NCBI RefSeq assembly: GCF_000378045.1
Contig: NZ_KB899095.1
Span: 200,526 to 264,525, forward strand
Direction: 5' to 3'
Length of the DNA: 64,000 nucleotides
DNA from: Marinobacterium rhizophilum DSM 18822
Lineage (GTDB): Bacteria > Pseudomonadota > Gammaproteobacteria > Pseudomonadales > Balneatricaceae
Shown: one piece after another, positions 1-9,613 of the stretch
Layout: each line of letters opens with the position of its first letter
How positions within the stretch are numbered: position 1 is the stretch's first letter
Notes under the pieces: model-generated
The model's database searches: none
Seen by the model: only the letters and a program-made list of their open reading frames with translations
What the model was told of the DNA's origin: nothing
Made by a program: the position numbers and the translations under genes

Positions 1-3000
1 CTCTGGCCGCCCGCAGGTCAACCGTATCGAAACCTTCATCAAAACCCTTGTAACGGGCGGCCAGCAACTCGTGGGCTTCCTTCTGCCTGCCCTGCTGCTG
101 CAGCAGCCGGGCCGAATCCATCGCCGCCCGCAGCTCCAGCGAACGGCTTCCCTGTTCACCCGCCAGGGCGATGGCCTTTTGGAAGCAGGCCTGGGCTTCT
201 GAAGGCTGCGGCAGCCTGAACAGGCCCTGCAGCCGGTACAGCTCGGGCGCATAAAAGTTTTCCCCGGTCTGCTCGACGATGGCCAGGGCGTCATCGACTA
301 CCGCCAGCGCCGCGTCCACCTCTCCCGACTTGCCCAGGGATTCCGCCAGTAGCGCCATAAAGTAGGGTTTGAGGAACTCGCCACCGGTTGCCTGGTAATC
401 CAGCATGCCCTGGCGAATGGCCGCTATGCCCTCGGCCGGCTGGCCCTGCTCGGCCAGGGTCCAGCCCCGCACAATGCTGGCGCGTGCGCGCCAATAGGGA
501 AAACTTTGTTCGGTCGCCAGTACGATGACAGACTCGGCCCACTCCCGGGCCTGTGCCACTTCACCGCGCAGCTGATGCAACTCGGCCCTATAGATCATCG
601 GATCGGCCAGGGTATAGGGATTGGGCGCCTGCTGTGCCAGCTCCAGCGCGTCCAGGCACCGTTGCAGCGCCTGGTCGGGATAACCGCGATACCATAGCGC
701 CCAGGCACCGATCATCAGCCCCAGGATCCCGGGTTCAATACCGTACAGATACGTATGGTTGCCATGCTCGTGCGCATCATAGAGCGCAAGCACCTGCGCA
801 CAGTGCTCCTGCGCCTCCTGCAGCTGTCCCCGAAACAGCAAGGTCGCGCCCAGAGCGCCATGGGCCTGTACCCGCAGCGCCGGATCCGAGGCAGATTCTG
901 CCATTGCCAGTAACTGCTCGGCCATCGTCTGGGCAGCGCCGAAATCGGCCCGCAGGGTATAGAAGCGCCGCAGCGCGACCAGGGCGGAAAACAGCTGCCC
1001 GCTGTCACCCAGCTCACGTCCCAGGCTTAGGGCCCGGGAAAAGCTCGCTTCAACCTCGGAAGCGCCAAACCCCCGGACAGCCATCCAGACGTGGCCCTGG
1101 GTGATCTGCAGTCTGAGCTCAAACCGCATTCGCTGCGTGGTATCCGGCAGTCTTGGCAGCAAGCCTTGCGCCCGGGTGAGGTGCGCCAGAGCCTCCTGGG
1201 CGGCAGAGCGGCGCATCGCCTGCTCTGCGGCGCGCAACAGATACTCCACCGCCTTGCCGGCATTGCCGCTGCAGCTGTAATGGTGGGCCAGCTCGCTGCA
1301 GTGGTCGTTCAGACTGTCACCGAACAGTGCCTCGATCGCCAAGGCCGTGCGTTCATGCAGTTGGCTGCGGCGTTCCTGCAGCAGCGAACCATAGGCAACT
1401 TCCTGGGTGAGGCCATGCTTGAAGGTGTACTCGACCTCGGGAAAGGCCGGCCGCTCATAGAGAAACTCCCCGGCCTGCAAGCGGGACAGCCCGCGCTTGA
1501 GGGCGTCCTCCGGCGGCCCGACCACCTGCTGCACCAGGCTCCAGGGGAAGTCCTTGCCGATCACCGCGAGGGTTTGCAGCAATGCCTTCTCCTCCATGGC
1601 CAGGCGGTCGATGCGCGCACTCAGCACACCCTGCACCGTGGTGGGTATGTGCAGATCGGCGGGTGCCCGCTGCAGGCGATAGGCGCCCGGCTCCCCGCTG
1701 AGCACTTGCTCCTCGGCCAGGGTCTGCACCACTTCTTCCAGGAAAAAGGGATTGCCCTCGGTCTGCTCCATGATCAGGGGCTTGAGCGGCGCCAGCGACG
1801 CATCCTCTCCCAGCAGGGCCGACAGCAGCTCCTCGGCCTCCACCGGGCCCAGCGGATCCAGCCGCAACTGGGTGTAGCAGCTTTTCTGGCCCCAGTCATG
1901 CTGATACTCGGGTCGGTAATTCACCAGCAACAGCATGCGGGCCCCGGCCACCCCGTCGCTGAGCACCCGTAAAAAGGCTTCGGTCTCGCGATCAAGCCAT
2001 TGCAGATCCTCGAAGACAAGCACCAGCGGCTGATCGAGACTCTCGTGCACCAGCAACTGTCGAATGGCCTCGAAGGTACGCTGGCGCCGAACCTGTCCAT
2101 CCATCTGTCCCAGCGACGAATCCGGTTCGGCCGCGCCCAGCAGGTAATACAGATAGGGCAGGCTGCCCTCCAGGGTGCGGTCCAGCGTCAGCACCTTGCC
2201 GGTGATTTTCTCGCGACGCTGCCGCTCGTCGTCCTTAGGACCGATCTGCAGGTAGTTTTTCAGCAGCTCGATCAGCGGCAGGTAGGCAAAGGCCTTGCCG
2301 TGGGATACCGAAAAGGTTTCCAGTACCCGGCACGGCTGCTGGCCACGCTGCTTGAACTCGTAAAAGAGCCGCGACTTGCCGACACCCGGTTCGCCCACCA
2401 CACCGACAATCTGCCCATGGCCGGCACAGGCCTTGTCCAGCGCCCGTTGCAGCTGCGCCAATTCGGCCTGACGACCGACAAAGCGTGCCAGGCCACGGTG
2501 TGCCGCCACTTCCAGCCGGGTACGCAGGGCGCCGAGGCCCTGCAGTTCATATACCGCCAGCGGCTCGGACAGCCCCTTGACCCGGGTACCCCCCAGCGCC
2601 TTGAAATCAAAGTATCCCTCGGTCAGCCGGTAGCTGGGCTCGCTGACCAGAATGGTGCCGGGAGTGGCGATCCCCTCCATGCGGGCGGCAATGTGAATGG
2701 TATGGCCCACCGGGTCATAATCCGTGTGCAGGTCATCGGTACGAATTCCCCGCACCACCACTTCACCGGTATGGATGCCGATGCGCACCTGCAGCACATT
2801 GCCCTGCTCAAGCCGGATGCGGTCACTGTGATGGCGTATCGTTTCCTGCATGCGCAGTGCCGCATAAAGCGCGCGCCGGGGATGGTCCTCATGGGCAATG
2901 GGGGCGCCGAACAGGGCCAGAATGCCGTCACCGAGTGACTTGGCGACATAGCCCTCGTAATGGTGCACGGCCTCCATCATCAGCTCGAGGACCGGGTCGA

Positions 3001-3373
3001 TCAGATGACGTGCCTCTTCAGGATCCAGGTCCTGGATCAGCGCCGTGGAGCCGCTCATATCCGCAAACAGCACGGTGATGGTCTTGCGCTCGCCGCCGCT
3101 GTCGCCGCGGGCCTGCCGGGCGCTTTGCTCGACCAGGATACGTTCGGCCAGGTGGGGCGGCGTGTACTGGATAGGTGCCGGCGCCACCGGGGCGGGACGG
3201 GTGGCGGCCGCGACCGGCGCATCGCCCAGCGAGGTGCCGCAGGCATTGCAGAAGCGGGCGGCGGAACTCACCTCCTGACCGCACTGCGGACAGCAGCGCG
3301 CCATTCGCGCGCCACAATGCTCGCAAAATCGGGCGCCTGTCGCATTGTCTTGCCCACAATCAGCACAGCGCAT
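1..3373 (-). CDS. Zinc-ribbon/class III cyclase/AAA ATPase/TPR regulator, C-terminus cut by window edge
   Basis: The frame is open from an ATG at 3373 to the left edge, so at least 1,124 residues are encoded. Residues 1-50 carry paired Cys-x2-Cys motifs (C3/C6, C17/C20, C28/C31, C42/C45), a double zinc ribbon. About residues 95-270 form a class III nucleotidyl cyclase domain, with metal-site context around LFADMSGSTALI and the later SLGDGILALFG. A Walker A (GEPGVGKSR, near residue 325) and Walker B (VLVFEDLQWLD) define an AAA/ORC-like ATPase. The rest is helical and TPR-like. The architecture matches large cyclase-ATPase-TPR signalling proteins of proteobacteria. The product could be cAMP or cGMP; the input ligand is unknown. 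GGAGGA lies about 13 nt before the ATG, a long spacing. The stop codon is outside the window. Confidence 0.9.
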   Translation of the reverse strand, partial: MRCADCGQDNATGARFCEHCGARMARCCPQCGQEVSSAARFCNACGTSLGDAPVAAATRPAPVAPAPIQYTPPHLAERILVEQSARQARGDSGGERKTITVLFADMSGSTALIQDLDPEEARHLIDPVLELMMEAVHHYEGYVAKSLGDGILALFGAPIAHEDHPRRALYAALRMQETIRHHSDRIRLEQGNVLQVRIGIHTGEVVVRGIRTDDLHTDYDPVGHTIHIAARMEGIATPGTILVSEPSYRLTEGYFDFKALGGTRVKGLSEPLAVYELQGLGALRTRLEVAAHRGLARFVGRQAELAQLQRALDKACAGHGQIVGVVGEPGVGKSRLFYEFKQRGQQPCRVLETFSVSHGKAFAYLPLIELLKNYLQIGPKDDERQRREKITGKVLTLDRTLEGSLPYLYYLLGAAEPDSSLGQMDGQVRRQRTFEAIRQLLVHESLDQPLVLVFEDLQWLDRETEAFLRVLSDGVAGARMLLLVNYRPEYQHDWGQKSCYTQLRLDPLGPVEAEELLSALLGEDASLAPLKPLIMEQTEGNPFFLEEVVQTLAEEQVLSGEPGAYRLQRAPADLHIPTTVQGVLSARIDRLAMEEKALLQTLAVIGKDFPWSLVQQVVGPPEDALKRGLSRLQAGEFLYERPAFPEVEYTFKHGLTQEVAYGSLLQERRSQLHERTALAIEALFGDSLNDHCSELAHHYSCSGNAGKAVEYLLRAAEQAMRRSAAQEALAHLTRAQGLLPRLPDTTQRMRFELRLQITQGHVWMAVRGFGASEVEASFSRALSLGRELGDSGQLFSALVALRRFYTLRADFGAAQTMAEQLLAMAESASDPALRVQAHGALGATLLFRGQLQEAQEHCAQVLALYDAHEHGNHTYLYGIEPGILGLMIGAWALWYRGYPDQALQRCLDALELAQQAPNPYTLADPMIYRAELHQLRGEVAQAREWAESVIVLATEQSFPYWRARASIVRGWTLAEQGQPAEGIAAIRQGMLDYQATGGEFLKPYFMALLAESLGKSGEVDAALAVVDDALAIVEQTGENFYAPELYRLQGLFRLPQPSEAQACFQKAIALAGEQGSRSLELRAAMDSARLLQQQGRQKEAHELLAARYKGFDEGFDTVDLRAAR

Positions 3374-3396
3374 GGGGCTTTTATGTCCTCCGCCTA

Positions 3397-3684
3397 GCAG
3401 CCTGTCGGACTTAACACTTATCTACTCGACTCGGGCATCCTGCTTCGCCCTACCTCCTGCATCCATGCAGTCGTGCGGAAAAGCCGCCTCTCTCCGGAAA
3501 AGAGTGGTCATTTTTCGCGCTCTTTTTTACTCGTCGCAGGCTCCTCGGTCTGCGACCCCGCTAAAGCGGTTCTTTCCACTTCGTTCCAAGTGTTAAATAG
3601 AACCACTATTCGTCTCAAAAGAACTCAAAAACTACCCCAAAACGGACTTTCCCTCGCTACGACCGGCCAAGCCCGACAGGCTGC
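3397..3684. mobile_element. MITE-like element with terminal inverted repeats
   Basis: The segment starts with GCAGCCTGTCGGACTT (3397-3412) and ends with the inverted copy AAGCCCGACAGGCTGC (3669-3684), 15 of 16 bases matching. A second inverted pair lies inside: TTAACACTT at 3411-3419 and AAGTGTTAA at 3588-3596. No convincing protein is encoded; the short open frames have low-complexity, non-gene-like composition. Size, terminal repeats and lack of a transposase fit a non-autonomous element mobilised in trans. No clear target-site duplication could be picked out. The remainder of the gap to 3877 shows no gene. Confidence 0.6.
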
Positions 3685-3877
3685 GTTCACAAGTCGGCGT
3701 CCGCTGCCAGCGATACCGCGACCGATTCCGGGCCAGGGGTCGCGATAGCCGGTGCTGCCCGGCACCCGTCACACTGCGCGGGGCCGTCACCAGAACCGAT
3801 GCTAAAAGCATAGCCGAGCCCGGCGCCAGGGGTTATCTGCTCCGCGGCCAGGCACCCGGACACTCCGCCATCAATCC

Positions 3878-4567
3878 TCAGCCATCAAAGCGATAACCCA
3901 CCCCGTGCACCGTGACGATGATGCGCGGGTCTTTGGCGTCGCGCTCCACGGCCTTGCGCAGTTTGGAGATGTGCTGGTCCAGGGTACGGCTGCTGGGCAG
4001 GTAGTGACGACCCCAGCATTCATCGAACAGCTCGTCGCGGCTCAGTACCCGGCCCGGGTTGCGATGCAGCAGCTGCAGGATGCGCATATCCCTGAGGCTC
4101 AGATCAATGCGGTGGTCGCCGCGTTCGGCGCGCAGCTGCGCCGGCAGTACTCGCAGATCCGCCATCTGGAAACTGTCGTCCACCAGCGTGGGTGACAGGC
4201 CCCGCGCCAGGCACCGGCGCGTCACGGCACGGATACGCGCCACCACTTCCCGACTGCCGAAGGGCTTCTTGATATAGTCATCGGCACCCAGCTCCAGCCC
4301 CAGCACCTGATCGATTTCTTCCGACTTGGCACTGATGAAGATGACCGGCAGCTGCTGATCCTGCTGGCGAATACGCCGGCACAGACTGTAGCCGTCCTGA
4401 CCCGGCATCATGATATCGAGCAACACCAGATCGGGCCTGTGCTGCTCGAACAGCGCCCAGGCCTGGTCGCCATCCGCAGCCTCGAGGCAGCTGTAGCCTT
4501 CGGCCTCCAGCAGATCCTTCAAACCCAGGCGGATATTGAGGTCGTCTTCGGCAATCAGTATTTTCAT
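3878..4567 (-). CDS. OmpR/PhoB-family response regulator
   Basis: The 229-residue protein has an N-terminal receiver (acidic pair D8/D9, phospho-acceptor D51 in LLDIMMPG, conserved Lys in KKPF) and a C-terminal winged-helix DNA-binding domain (LSLRDMRILQLL through VHGVGYRFDG). Its ATG overlaps the stop of the upstream kinase gene by four bases, so the two are translationally coupled and form a cognate pair. It is expected to bind DNA after phosphorylation; targets cannot be read from the sequence, but the VWA gene at the head of the operon is a likely functional partner. Confidence 0.95.
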   Translation of the reverse strand: MKILIAEDDLNIRLGLKDLLEAEGYSCLEAADGDQAWALFEQHRPDLVLLDIMMPGQDGYSLCRRIRQQDQQLPVIFISAKSEEIDQVLGLELGADDYIKKPFGSREVVARIRAVTRRCLARGLSPTLVDDSFQMADLRVLPAQLRAERGDHRIDLSLRDMRILQLLHRNPGRVLSRDELFDECWGRHYLPSSRTLDQHISKLRKAVERDAKDPRIIVTVHGVGYRFDG

Positions 4568-6264
4568 GCTTGTGCCTCCAGCCGAATCAGGAAACAGGCG
4601 CCGTGCTCACAGGGCTCAACAACTAGGTCGCCACCATGGGCACGGGCCAGATCCCGCGCCAGGCCCAGACCAATGCCGGTGCCGGCCACGCCATCGGTGA
4701 GTTTGTTGCTGCTGCGATAGAAGGGCTCAAAGATGCGCTGCCGCTCACTGGCCTCGATTCCGGGCCCCTGATCCTGCACCCGGATACAGATCAGCGAACC
4801 CTCCCGCCAGGATTGCACCTGCAGGGTGCCACTGTCGGCGGCGTATTTCTCACAGTTGCTGAGCAGGTTGTTGAGGATCTGCTCCAGGGTCCCGGCATCG
4901 TAGCGCAGAGTGGCATCAATACCGGCGCTGAATTCCACTGTCATGCCACGCTGCCGAAGCAGGGGTGCGAAGGTCTGCAGGATACGCGCGATCTGTTCAT
5001 CCACATCACCGGACTCGAATCGCAGCCGCAGCTGCCGGCGCTGCAATCTGGAAAAGCTCAGCACATTGTCAATCAGCCGCGACAGGCGCTGGCTCTCGCC
5101 GGTAATCACGTCCAGATAGCGCAGTACACCCGGATCCTGATCTTCATCTCCAAGGCGCTCGTGCAGCATCTCGGCATAGAGCCGCACATTGGTGAGCGGC
5201 GTTTTCAGCTCGTGGGACACCTGGTTGACGAAGTTGACCCGCTGGCGCGCCAGCCGCAGTTCCCGACCGTGCTCGCGATACAGCAGATACCCCAGCAGGC
5301 CCAGCCCCAGGGCCAGCAACAGCAGGGGCACCGCCACATTCAGCCAGCCCGGCGCCACCGCCTGCCGGCCCGCCGGCGCGTGATACTCCAGCCGCCAGCT
5401 GCCCAGCGGGTGGTTCAGCCAGAGCAGCCGCAGGGCATTGCCCTCGGCCCGGTAGCCTCCCCAGCTGTAGAGAACGCCGCCACGGCTGTCCACCAGCCGG
5501 ATTTCGGCATCTCCGAGCTGGCGGTCACCTTCCTCGCCGTCCGGCAGGCGATTGATCAGATCAGACAGCAGGCGTGCGCTGTTCAGCACAAACCCCAGGG
5601 TGCGACCCTGGTCATCGCGCCACCAGTACACCTGCATCAGGCCGGTATTGGCGTGCCAGGCAATCCAGCCCGACGGGCCGCTGGACGCCGGCTCGGCCTC
5701 CAGGCGGCCACTGTCGGCCAGATCCAGCGCCAGTTCGGCCGGGGCCGCCGGGGCCCGCAACTGACCGCTGGCCAGATAGCGCTGCGGATCACCGGCAGAC
5801 GGTGGGGATGTCGGCACCTGCGCCAGCGGATCGACGGCGCGGGGCCGGAACAGGTCCGGCGACTGCCACAACGGCTGCATCTGCTCGACAAAGTGCTGTT
5901 CCTCCAGACTGAGCGGCTCGAAGCGCGGTGGAAACAGCCGCTCGCTGCCATCGGTGCCGCCGAGCACGAACAGCTGCTGTACATAGGCCGAGCCTTTCAC
6001 GAAAGCGCGCAGGTTCTCGGCACTGTAGTCAGGGTCCGCCTGGCGCCGCAGCCGCTGTGCCTGTTGCTGCAGCACGCCTTCGAGCTGGCGGAAATGGGTC
6101 TGCAGCTGCTGATCCACCGACTGCAGCTGCTGCTCGATCAGCGTCTGCAGCTGCAACCCCACCAGCTGCTGTTCGTTGTGCTGCAGGCGCAGACCCAGCC
6201 AGCCAAGCAGCAGCACGGGCAACAGCACCAGCAGAACCAGCAGCAGGGGGGCGCGATACGTCAC
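4564..6264 (-). CDS. Membrane sensor histidine kinase
   Basis: 566 residues. An N-terminal membrane segment (about 5-25) is followed by a Gln-rich coiled coil and a roughly 230-residue periplasmic domain. A second membrane segment lies near 305-330. The HisKA domain has the phospho-accepting H351 in QVSHELKTP, and the HATPase domain has N, G1 and G2 boxes (NNLLSNCEKYA, DQGPGIE, GTGIGLGLARDLA). No HAMP or PAS domain is evident. The start is GTG, with AGGAG about 12 nt upstream. It is encoded between the VWA gene and the response regulator it overlaps. Confidence 0.93.
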   Translation of the reverse strand: MTYRAPLLLVLLVLLPVLLLGWLGLRLQHNEQQLVGLQLQTLIEQQLQSVDQQLQTHFRQLEGVLQQQAQRLRRQADPDYSAENLRAFVKGSAYVQQLFVLGGTDGSERLFPPRFEPLSLEEQHFVEQMQPLWQSPDLFRPRAVDPLAQVPTSPPSAGDPQRYLASGQLRAPAAPAELALDLADSGRLEAEPASSGPSGWIAWHANTGLMQVYWWRDDQGRTLGFVLNSARLLSDLINRLPDGEEGDRQLGDAEIRLVDSRGGVLYSWGGYRAEGNALRLLWLNHPLGSWRLEYHAPAGRQAVAPGWLNVAVPLLLLALGLGLLGYLLYREHGRELRLARQRVNFVNQVSHELKTPLTNVRLYAEMLHERLGDEDQDPGVLRYLDVITGESQRLSRLIDNVLSFSRLQRRQLRLRFESGDVDEQIARILQTFAPLLRQRGMTVEFSAGIDATLRYDAGTLEQILNNLLSNCEKYAADSGTLQVQSWREGSLICIRVQDQGPGIEASERQRIFEPFYRSSNKLTDGVAGTGIGLGLARDLARAHGGDLVVEPCEHGACFLIRLEAQA

Positions 6265-6303
6265 GGGGTCAGTGTTCTCCTGTTGGCTGAGCGTGTTACG
6301 GGC

Positions 6304-7635
6304 TTAATAGGTCTGCTGGGTTGAACGCTTGTACTGGCGTTCGCGCAGTTCCTTGCGTTTGCGGTTCCAGTCGTCTTCGGAGGATATCTCGTCGGCATCC
6401 TTCAGGGCTTCCGCCTCCTGTGCCTCCAGCTTGGGCGAGCTCAGCGTATCGGCCTGGGATCCCAGCAGGTCGGCGCTTTTCTGCAGGATGCTTTTGGCGC
6501 CTTCGATATCGCCCTGGTCACGGCGTTCCAGCGCCTGGCGGCTGTATTCGTTGGCCACCTGCTCCACCGCCGCCTCCAGTGCGGGCTTGTCCACCGCGCG
6601 CTTCACATCCTGTTCCGAGGCGCTGAACGCGGCCTGCACCAGGCCACTGAGCTGACGCTGCTGTCGGGTCGCCAGGTTGTTGTAATCCAGCTGTACCCGT
6701 GCCAGGTCCAGGGTGCTGCCCGCTTCGCGCGCCGGCACTTCCACCTCGAGAATAACGAACTTCTCCTGCCCGCTGTAGAGCGAACTCAGATGGGTGCGTA
6801 CCCGGTCACCGGTCACGTCGGCCTCCCGCCCGATCAGGCGCAGCGGCCGCACGCCGTTGAGGCAGTGAATCTCGATGCTCAGGTCCTGGGCCACCACGGA
6901 CATCACATCGCCGAACTCGTAGCGGAAGATGCGCTCGAGATCCGCAGCATGCTCGACAAAGGCGTGATTACCGTCGCTGAAACCCGCCAGCTGCGTCATC
7001 AGGTCCTCGTTGTAGCCCAGTCCCAGGCCGATGGTGGTCACGCTGATGCCTTCCTTGGCCAGGGACTGCCCCAGGCGACCCAGTTCCCGGGGTGTCTGGG
7101 GCCCCACATTGGCCAAGCCATCGGACAGCAGAATCACCCGGTTCACCCGCTGGCGATCCAGAAACTTGCGCACTTCCCGCGCGCCCTTGCTGACACCGGC
7201 AAACAGCGCCGTGTTGCCCTCGGCCCGCAGCCGCCGGATGGCATGATAGATGGATTCGCGATCCTGCACCCGGGTGGCCGGTACCACCACCTGCACGCGG
7301 GAATCGTAGCTGACCACCGACACGATATCCCGCTCATCCAGGCTTTCAATGGCCATGATCGCCGCGTCCCGCGCATTGGCAATTTTCTCACCGCCCATGG
7401 AGCCGGACTTGTCCAGCACGATGGCGACATTCACCGGCGAGCGCTGCGCCAGGCTTTCCTGTTCAAACCCCTGCAGGGCGATCTTGATAAAGGCCGTCTG
7501 GGTGCTGCTGGCTTCCATGACCGGCGTCGCCAGACTCAGATTAAGGCCGACGTCCCGCGCCTGCGCCGCCAGTGGCAGCCAGAGCACTAGCAGCAAAAAC
7601 GGCCGTAGCCAGTCATGTGTGATTCCTGTGTCCAT
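6304..7635 (-). CDS. Exported von Willebrand factor A domain protein
   Basis: 443 residues with a signal peptide (hydrophobic stretch about 11-24 ending AAQA). The VWA domain begins near residue 67, with the metal-ion-dependent adhesion motif DKSGS at D75-S79 plus downstream T and D positions (GNTALFAG, LLSDGLANVG). The C-terminal third is helical and charged. A GGAG site lies 8 nt before the ATG. It heads the operon with the kinase and response regulator 40 bp downstream, so the VWA protein may be a periplasmic partner of that kinase; this is inference from position. Its ligand is unknown. Confidence 0.9.
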   Translation of the reverse strand: MDTGITHDWLRPFLLLVLWLPLAAQARDVGLNLSLATPVMEASSTQTAFIKIALQGFEQESLAQRSPVNVAIVLDKSGSMGGEKIANARDAAIMAIESLDERDIVSVVSYDSRVQVVVPATRVQDRESIYHAIRRLRAEGNTALFAGVSKGAREVRKFLDRQRVNRVILLSDGLANVGPQTPRELGRLGQSLAKEGISVTTIGLGLGYNEDLMTQLAGFSDGNHAFVEHAADLERIFRYEFGDVMSVVAQDLSIEIHCLNGVRPLRLIGREADVTGDRVRTHLSSLYSGQEKFVILEVEVPAREAGSTLDLARVQLDYNNLATRQQRQLSGLVQAAFSASEQDVKRAVDKPALEAAVEQVANEYSRQALERRDQGDIEGAKSILQKSADLLGSQADTLSSPKLEAQEAEALKDADEISSEDDWNRKRKELRERQYKRSTQQTY

Positions 7636-7867
7636 GATCCGTCTCCCCGGTTGAGTGTATACAGTGCCGGTCAGGGTGCAATCGCCACTGTCCGGGTTGC
7701 ACTTTAGGGCGCAGGGGATCGGTACGGGTCAGGCAAACGTATGGGTGTTGTAAAAAGTTTGTAAGCGCTGATGCCACGGCCGAGCTGATCAAAATTCGAC
7801 CGTATGCCTGCATCTGTGATATAAAACGCCGCAATTGCAGCATCAGCTTTTCTGAAGGTAGTAAACG

Positions 7868-8233
7868 ATGACAATCATCCGCTGGATTCTTGGACGTATC
7901 ATTCTTCTGCTCGATTTTCTGACCCGCCCGAAGGGCGTCAAGCGGCCGCCCGAACAGCAGGCCGTGCTGGATCAGCAGACCGCACGTCTGGCGCTTTACC
8001 AGTACGCCGCCTGCCCGTTCTGCGTCAAGGTACGCAGGGCCATGCGCCGCCGCTCGCTGAACATTGAAACACGCGACGCGAAGCGACAAGCTGGCGTCGG
8101 TCAGGAGCTGCTGGAACAGGGCGGCCAGCTGAAAGTGCCCTGCCTGCGCATTGAAAGCGAAAACGGCGATGTGCAGTGGATGTACGACTCCTCCGATATC
8201 GTGCGCTACCTGGATTCTGTCGCGGCTGGATAG
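7868..8233 (+). CDS. Membrane-anchored glutaredoxin-like protein
   Basis: 121 residues. An N-terminal hydrophobic helix (about 3-19) precedes a thioredoxin-fold domain with the redox motif CPFC at C49-C52 and a Val-Pro cis-proline (LKVPCL), ending with a glutathione-binding-like segment (DSSDIVRYL). This fits glutathione S-transferase N-terminal/glutaredoxin proteins, and the hydrophobic start suggests inner-membrane attachment. Purine-rich GAAGGTAG precedes the ATG. It is divergent from the VWA operon and probably monocistronic. Confidence 0.88.
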   Translation: MTIIRWILGRIILLLDFLTRPKGVKRPPEQQAVLDQQTARLALYQYAACPFCVKVRRAMRRRSLNIETRDAKRQAGVGQELLEQGGQLKVPCLRIESENGDVQWMYDSSDIVRYLDSVAAG

Positions 8234-8247
8234 AACGGGGGCCTGCT

Positions 8248-8264
8248 GGCTCCCCACGGGAGCC
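8248..8264. terminator. Hairpin after the glutaredoxin-like gene
   Basis: GGCTCCC-CAC-GGGAGCC is a perfect 7-bp stem with a 3-nt loop 15 bp after the stop codon. No T-run follows, so termination strength is uncertain. The rest of the 300-bp gap to 8541 shows no other gene. Confidence 0.45.
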
Positions 8265-8541
8265 TAAACTGGATCTACAGGTTGCTGAGCCAAACACTAT
8301 ACTCGCTCGCATAGCCTGCTCACTTTAGGTGCGCGCCGTAACAAAACGGGGCAACCTGGCACAGACGCTGCGAATTTCAGCGTCGCTCTCTGCTACCGAC
8401 GGCTTCGACAATAACAACAATCTTCTGCACAGACGTCACTGCGCCTTCAAGCGCTGACGTTGGCTTATGCGGGTATCACTGCTATACCCACTGCATGGCC
8501 AGACGACTTCTTTTTCCATTGTTATTGGCGGAACCGAACTC

Positions 8542-8937
8542 ATGTCAGACTATCCGACGCTCGAAGAGATGGGCATTACGTCCTTCAAGGACATTACCAA
8601 ATACAGTCTGCGCCGCGAAAGCGATGCGGATGTGCTGAAGATCTACTACCGGCGCCCCAAGGGCTCGCTGCTGTCACGCAGCAAGAAGTTCACCTTTGCC
8701 CACCCGCGCAAATCCATTCCGATGCAGTTTCGCAGCGGCGACAAATGGGACAGCCTGAAGGACAGCAGCCCGATGCTGCAGAGCGCCGTGGCCGAACTGA
8801 AAAAGCTCACCACAGAGCCTGCTGCCCTGCCGCCGGAAGACCTGAAAGCCCGCTTTCTGGAAGACCTGAACCACCTTGAAACGGTGGTCAATGCAAAACT
8901 TGACGAACTGCGTCGCCAGATTGAAAGCATGAAATGA
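8542..8937 (+). CDS. DUF3461 family protein (copy A)
   Basis: 131 residues starting MSDYPTLEEMGI. The N-terminal block (MGITSFKDITKYSLRR, then LKIYYRRPKGSLL) matches the DUF3461 family of small cytosolic gammaproteobacterial proteins. The C-terminus is a predicted coiled coil (LNHLETVVNAKLDELRRQIE). The ATG at 8542 is preferred over an upstream in-frame codon at 8467 because homology begins there and because the paralogue at 9614 starts at the same position. Function is unknown for the family. Confidence 0.9.
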   Translation: MSDYPTLEEMGITSFKDITKYSLRRESDADVLKIYYRRPKGSLLSRSKKFTFAHPRKSIPMQFRSGDKWDSLKDSSPMLQSAVAELKKLTTEPAALPPEDLKARFLEDLNHLETVVNAKLDELRRQIESMK

Positions 8938-8944
8938 AACAGTT

Positions 8945-8974
8945 GCAGGCAGTGACCGGATGGCCATTGCCTGC
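8945..8974. repeat. Inverted repeat downstream of DUF3461 copy A
   Basis: GCAGGCA and TGCCTGC form 7-bp arms around a 16-nt loop, 8 bp after the stop codon. It may act as a transcript end between two convergent genes; no T-run is present. Confidence 0.4.
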
Positions 8975-9043
8975 AGTGCCGTGTTCTGCCCGCAACACCC
9001 GGCTTCGACTGTTCATTGCCGTGCCGACCGGTGCCAGCTTCGT

Positions 9044-9310
9044 CTACTGCCGCTGAACCGCCGTGCTTTCCTGCGCCTGCTTTTGCTGCAGCATCATTTC
9101 GCCCATCTTGCGGCCAAATACTTCCATCACCGCATCGGGGTTATCCTGGCATTCTTCAAAAGCCGCGACCATGGCCTGCAACGTGGGCAGGGTCTTGTCG
9201 ACCAGTTCGTTGATATACTCCGCTGGCGTCACCTGGGTGTAGCGCTCGTAATCCGCAAAAAGTTGCGCCGCCTGTTCGCTGAGTTTTATTTCCACGCTTG
9301 CTGCAGCCAT
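9044..9310 (-). CDS. Small hypothetical protein, possible ribbon-helix-helix fold
   Basis: 88 residues. It begins with a short strand-like stretch (ASVEIKLSE) followed by helices (AAQLFADYERYTQVTPAEYINELVDKT), the pattern of ribbon-helix-helix antitoxin-like DNA-binding proteins. The second half is helical and Gln/Met-rich. AAGGTGA directly before the ATG supports translation. It sits between the two DUF3461 genes on the opposite strand. No toxin-like partner is adjacent. Function unknown. Confidence 0.65.
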   Translation of the reverse strand: MAAASVEIKLSEQAAQLFADYERYTQVTPAEYINELVDKTLPTLQAMVAAFEECQDNPDAVMEVFGRKMGEMMLQQKQAQESTAVQRQ

Positions 9311-9613
9311 CTCGTCACCTTGGTCTGTATGTCTATGAAGCGCGCCGGAAGAAAGCGCTTGATTTGATCATGACCAGCGCGGGCCGATGCCGCTAGATCC
9401 AGCCTTGAGGCTTTGTTGGAACCAAGGCGCCCGTCTGTCGGATTTGACTGCGCACCTGACTGGCATCATCACTCAGCCCGGACTGGCGCTAGAGCAATGC
9501 GGGCAAAGCCCCTAACCTGTCGGACATGCTGCAGGCCTGCAGCCCGGCTTCAGCAGATCCGCCGGCCGCGGCGAACCTGCCCGCAGCCCATTTACCACCA
9601 GTCTGGAGATATC

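Noticed and set aside
1091..1972. Long plus-strand open frame opposite the cyclase/AAA gene
   Set aside because: It is antisense to a well-supported protein with clear domains; its translation is Gln/Leu/Gly-rich without any family motif.
3345..3748. Short open frames inside the MITE-like element
   Set aside because: No similarity to a transposase, no ribosome site and low-complexity translations.
7613..8257. 214-codon minus-strand frame across the glutaredoxin-like gene
   Set aside because: Overlaps a CPFC-containing gene on the other strand and the VWA start; no motif of its own.
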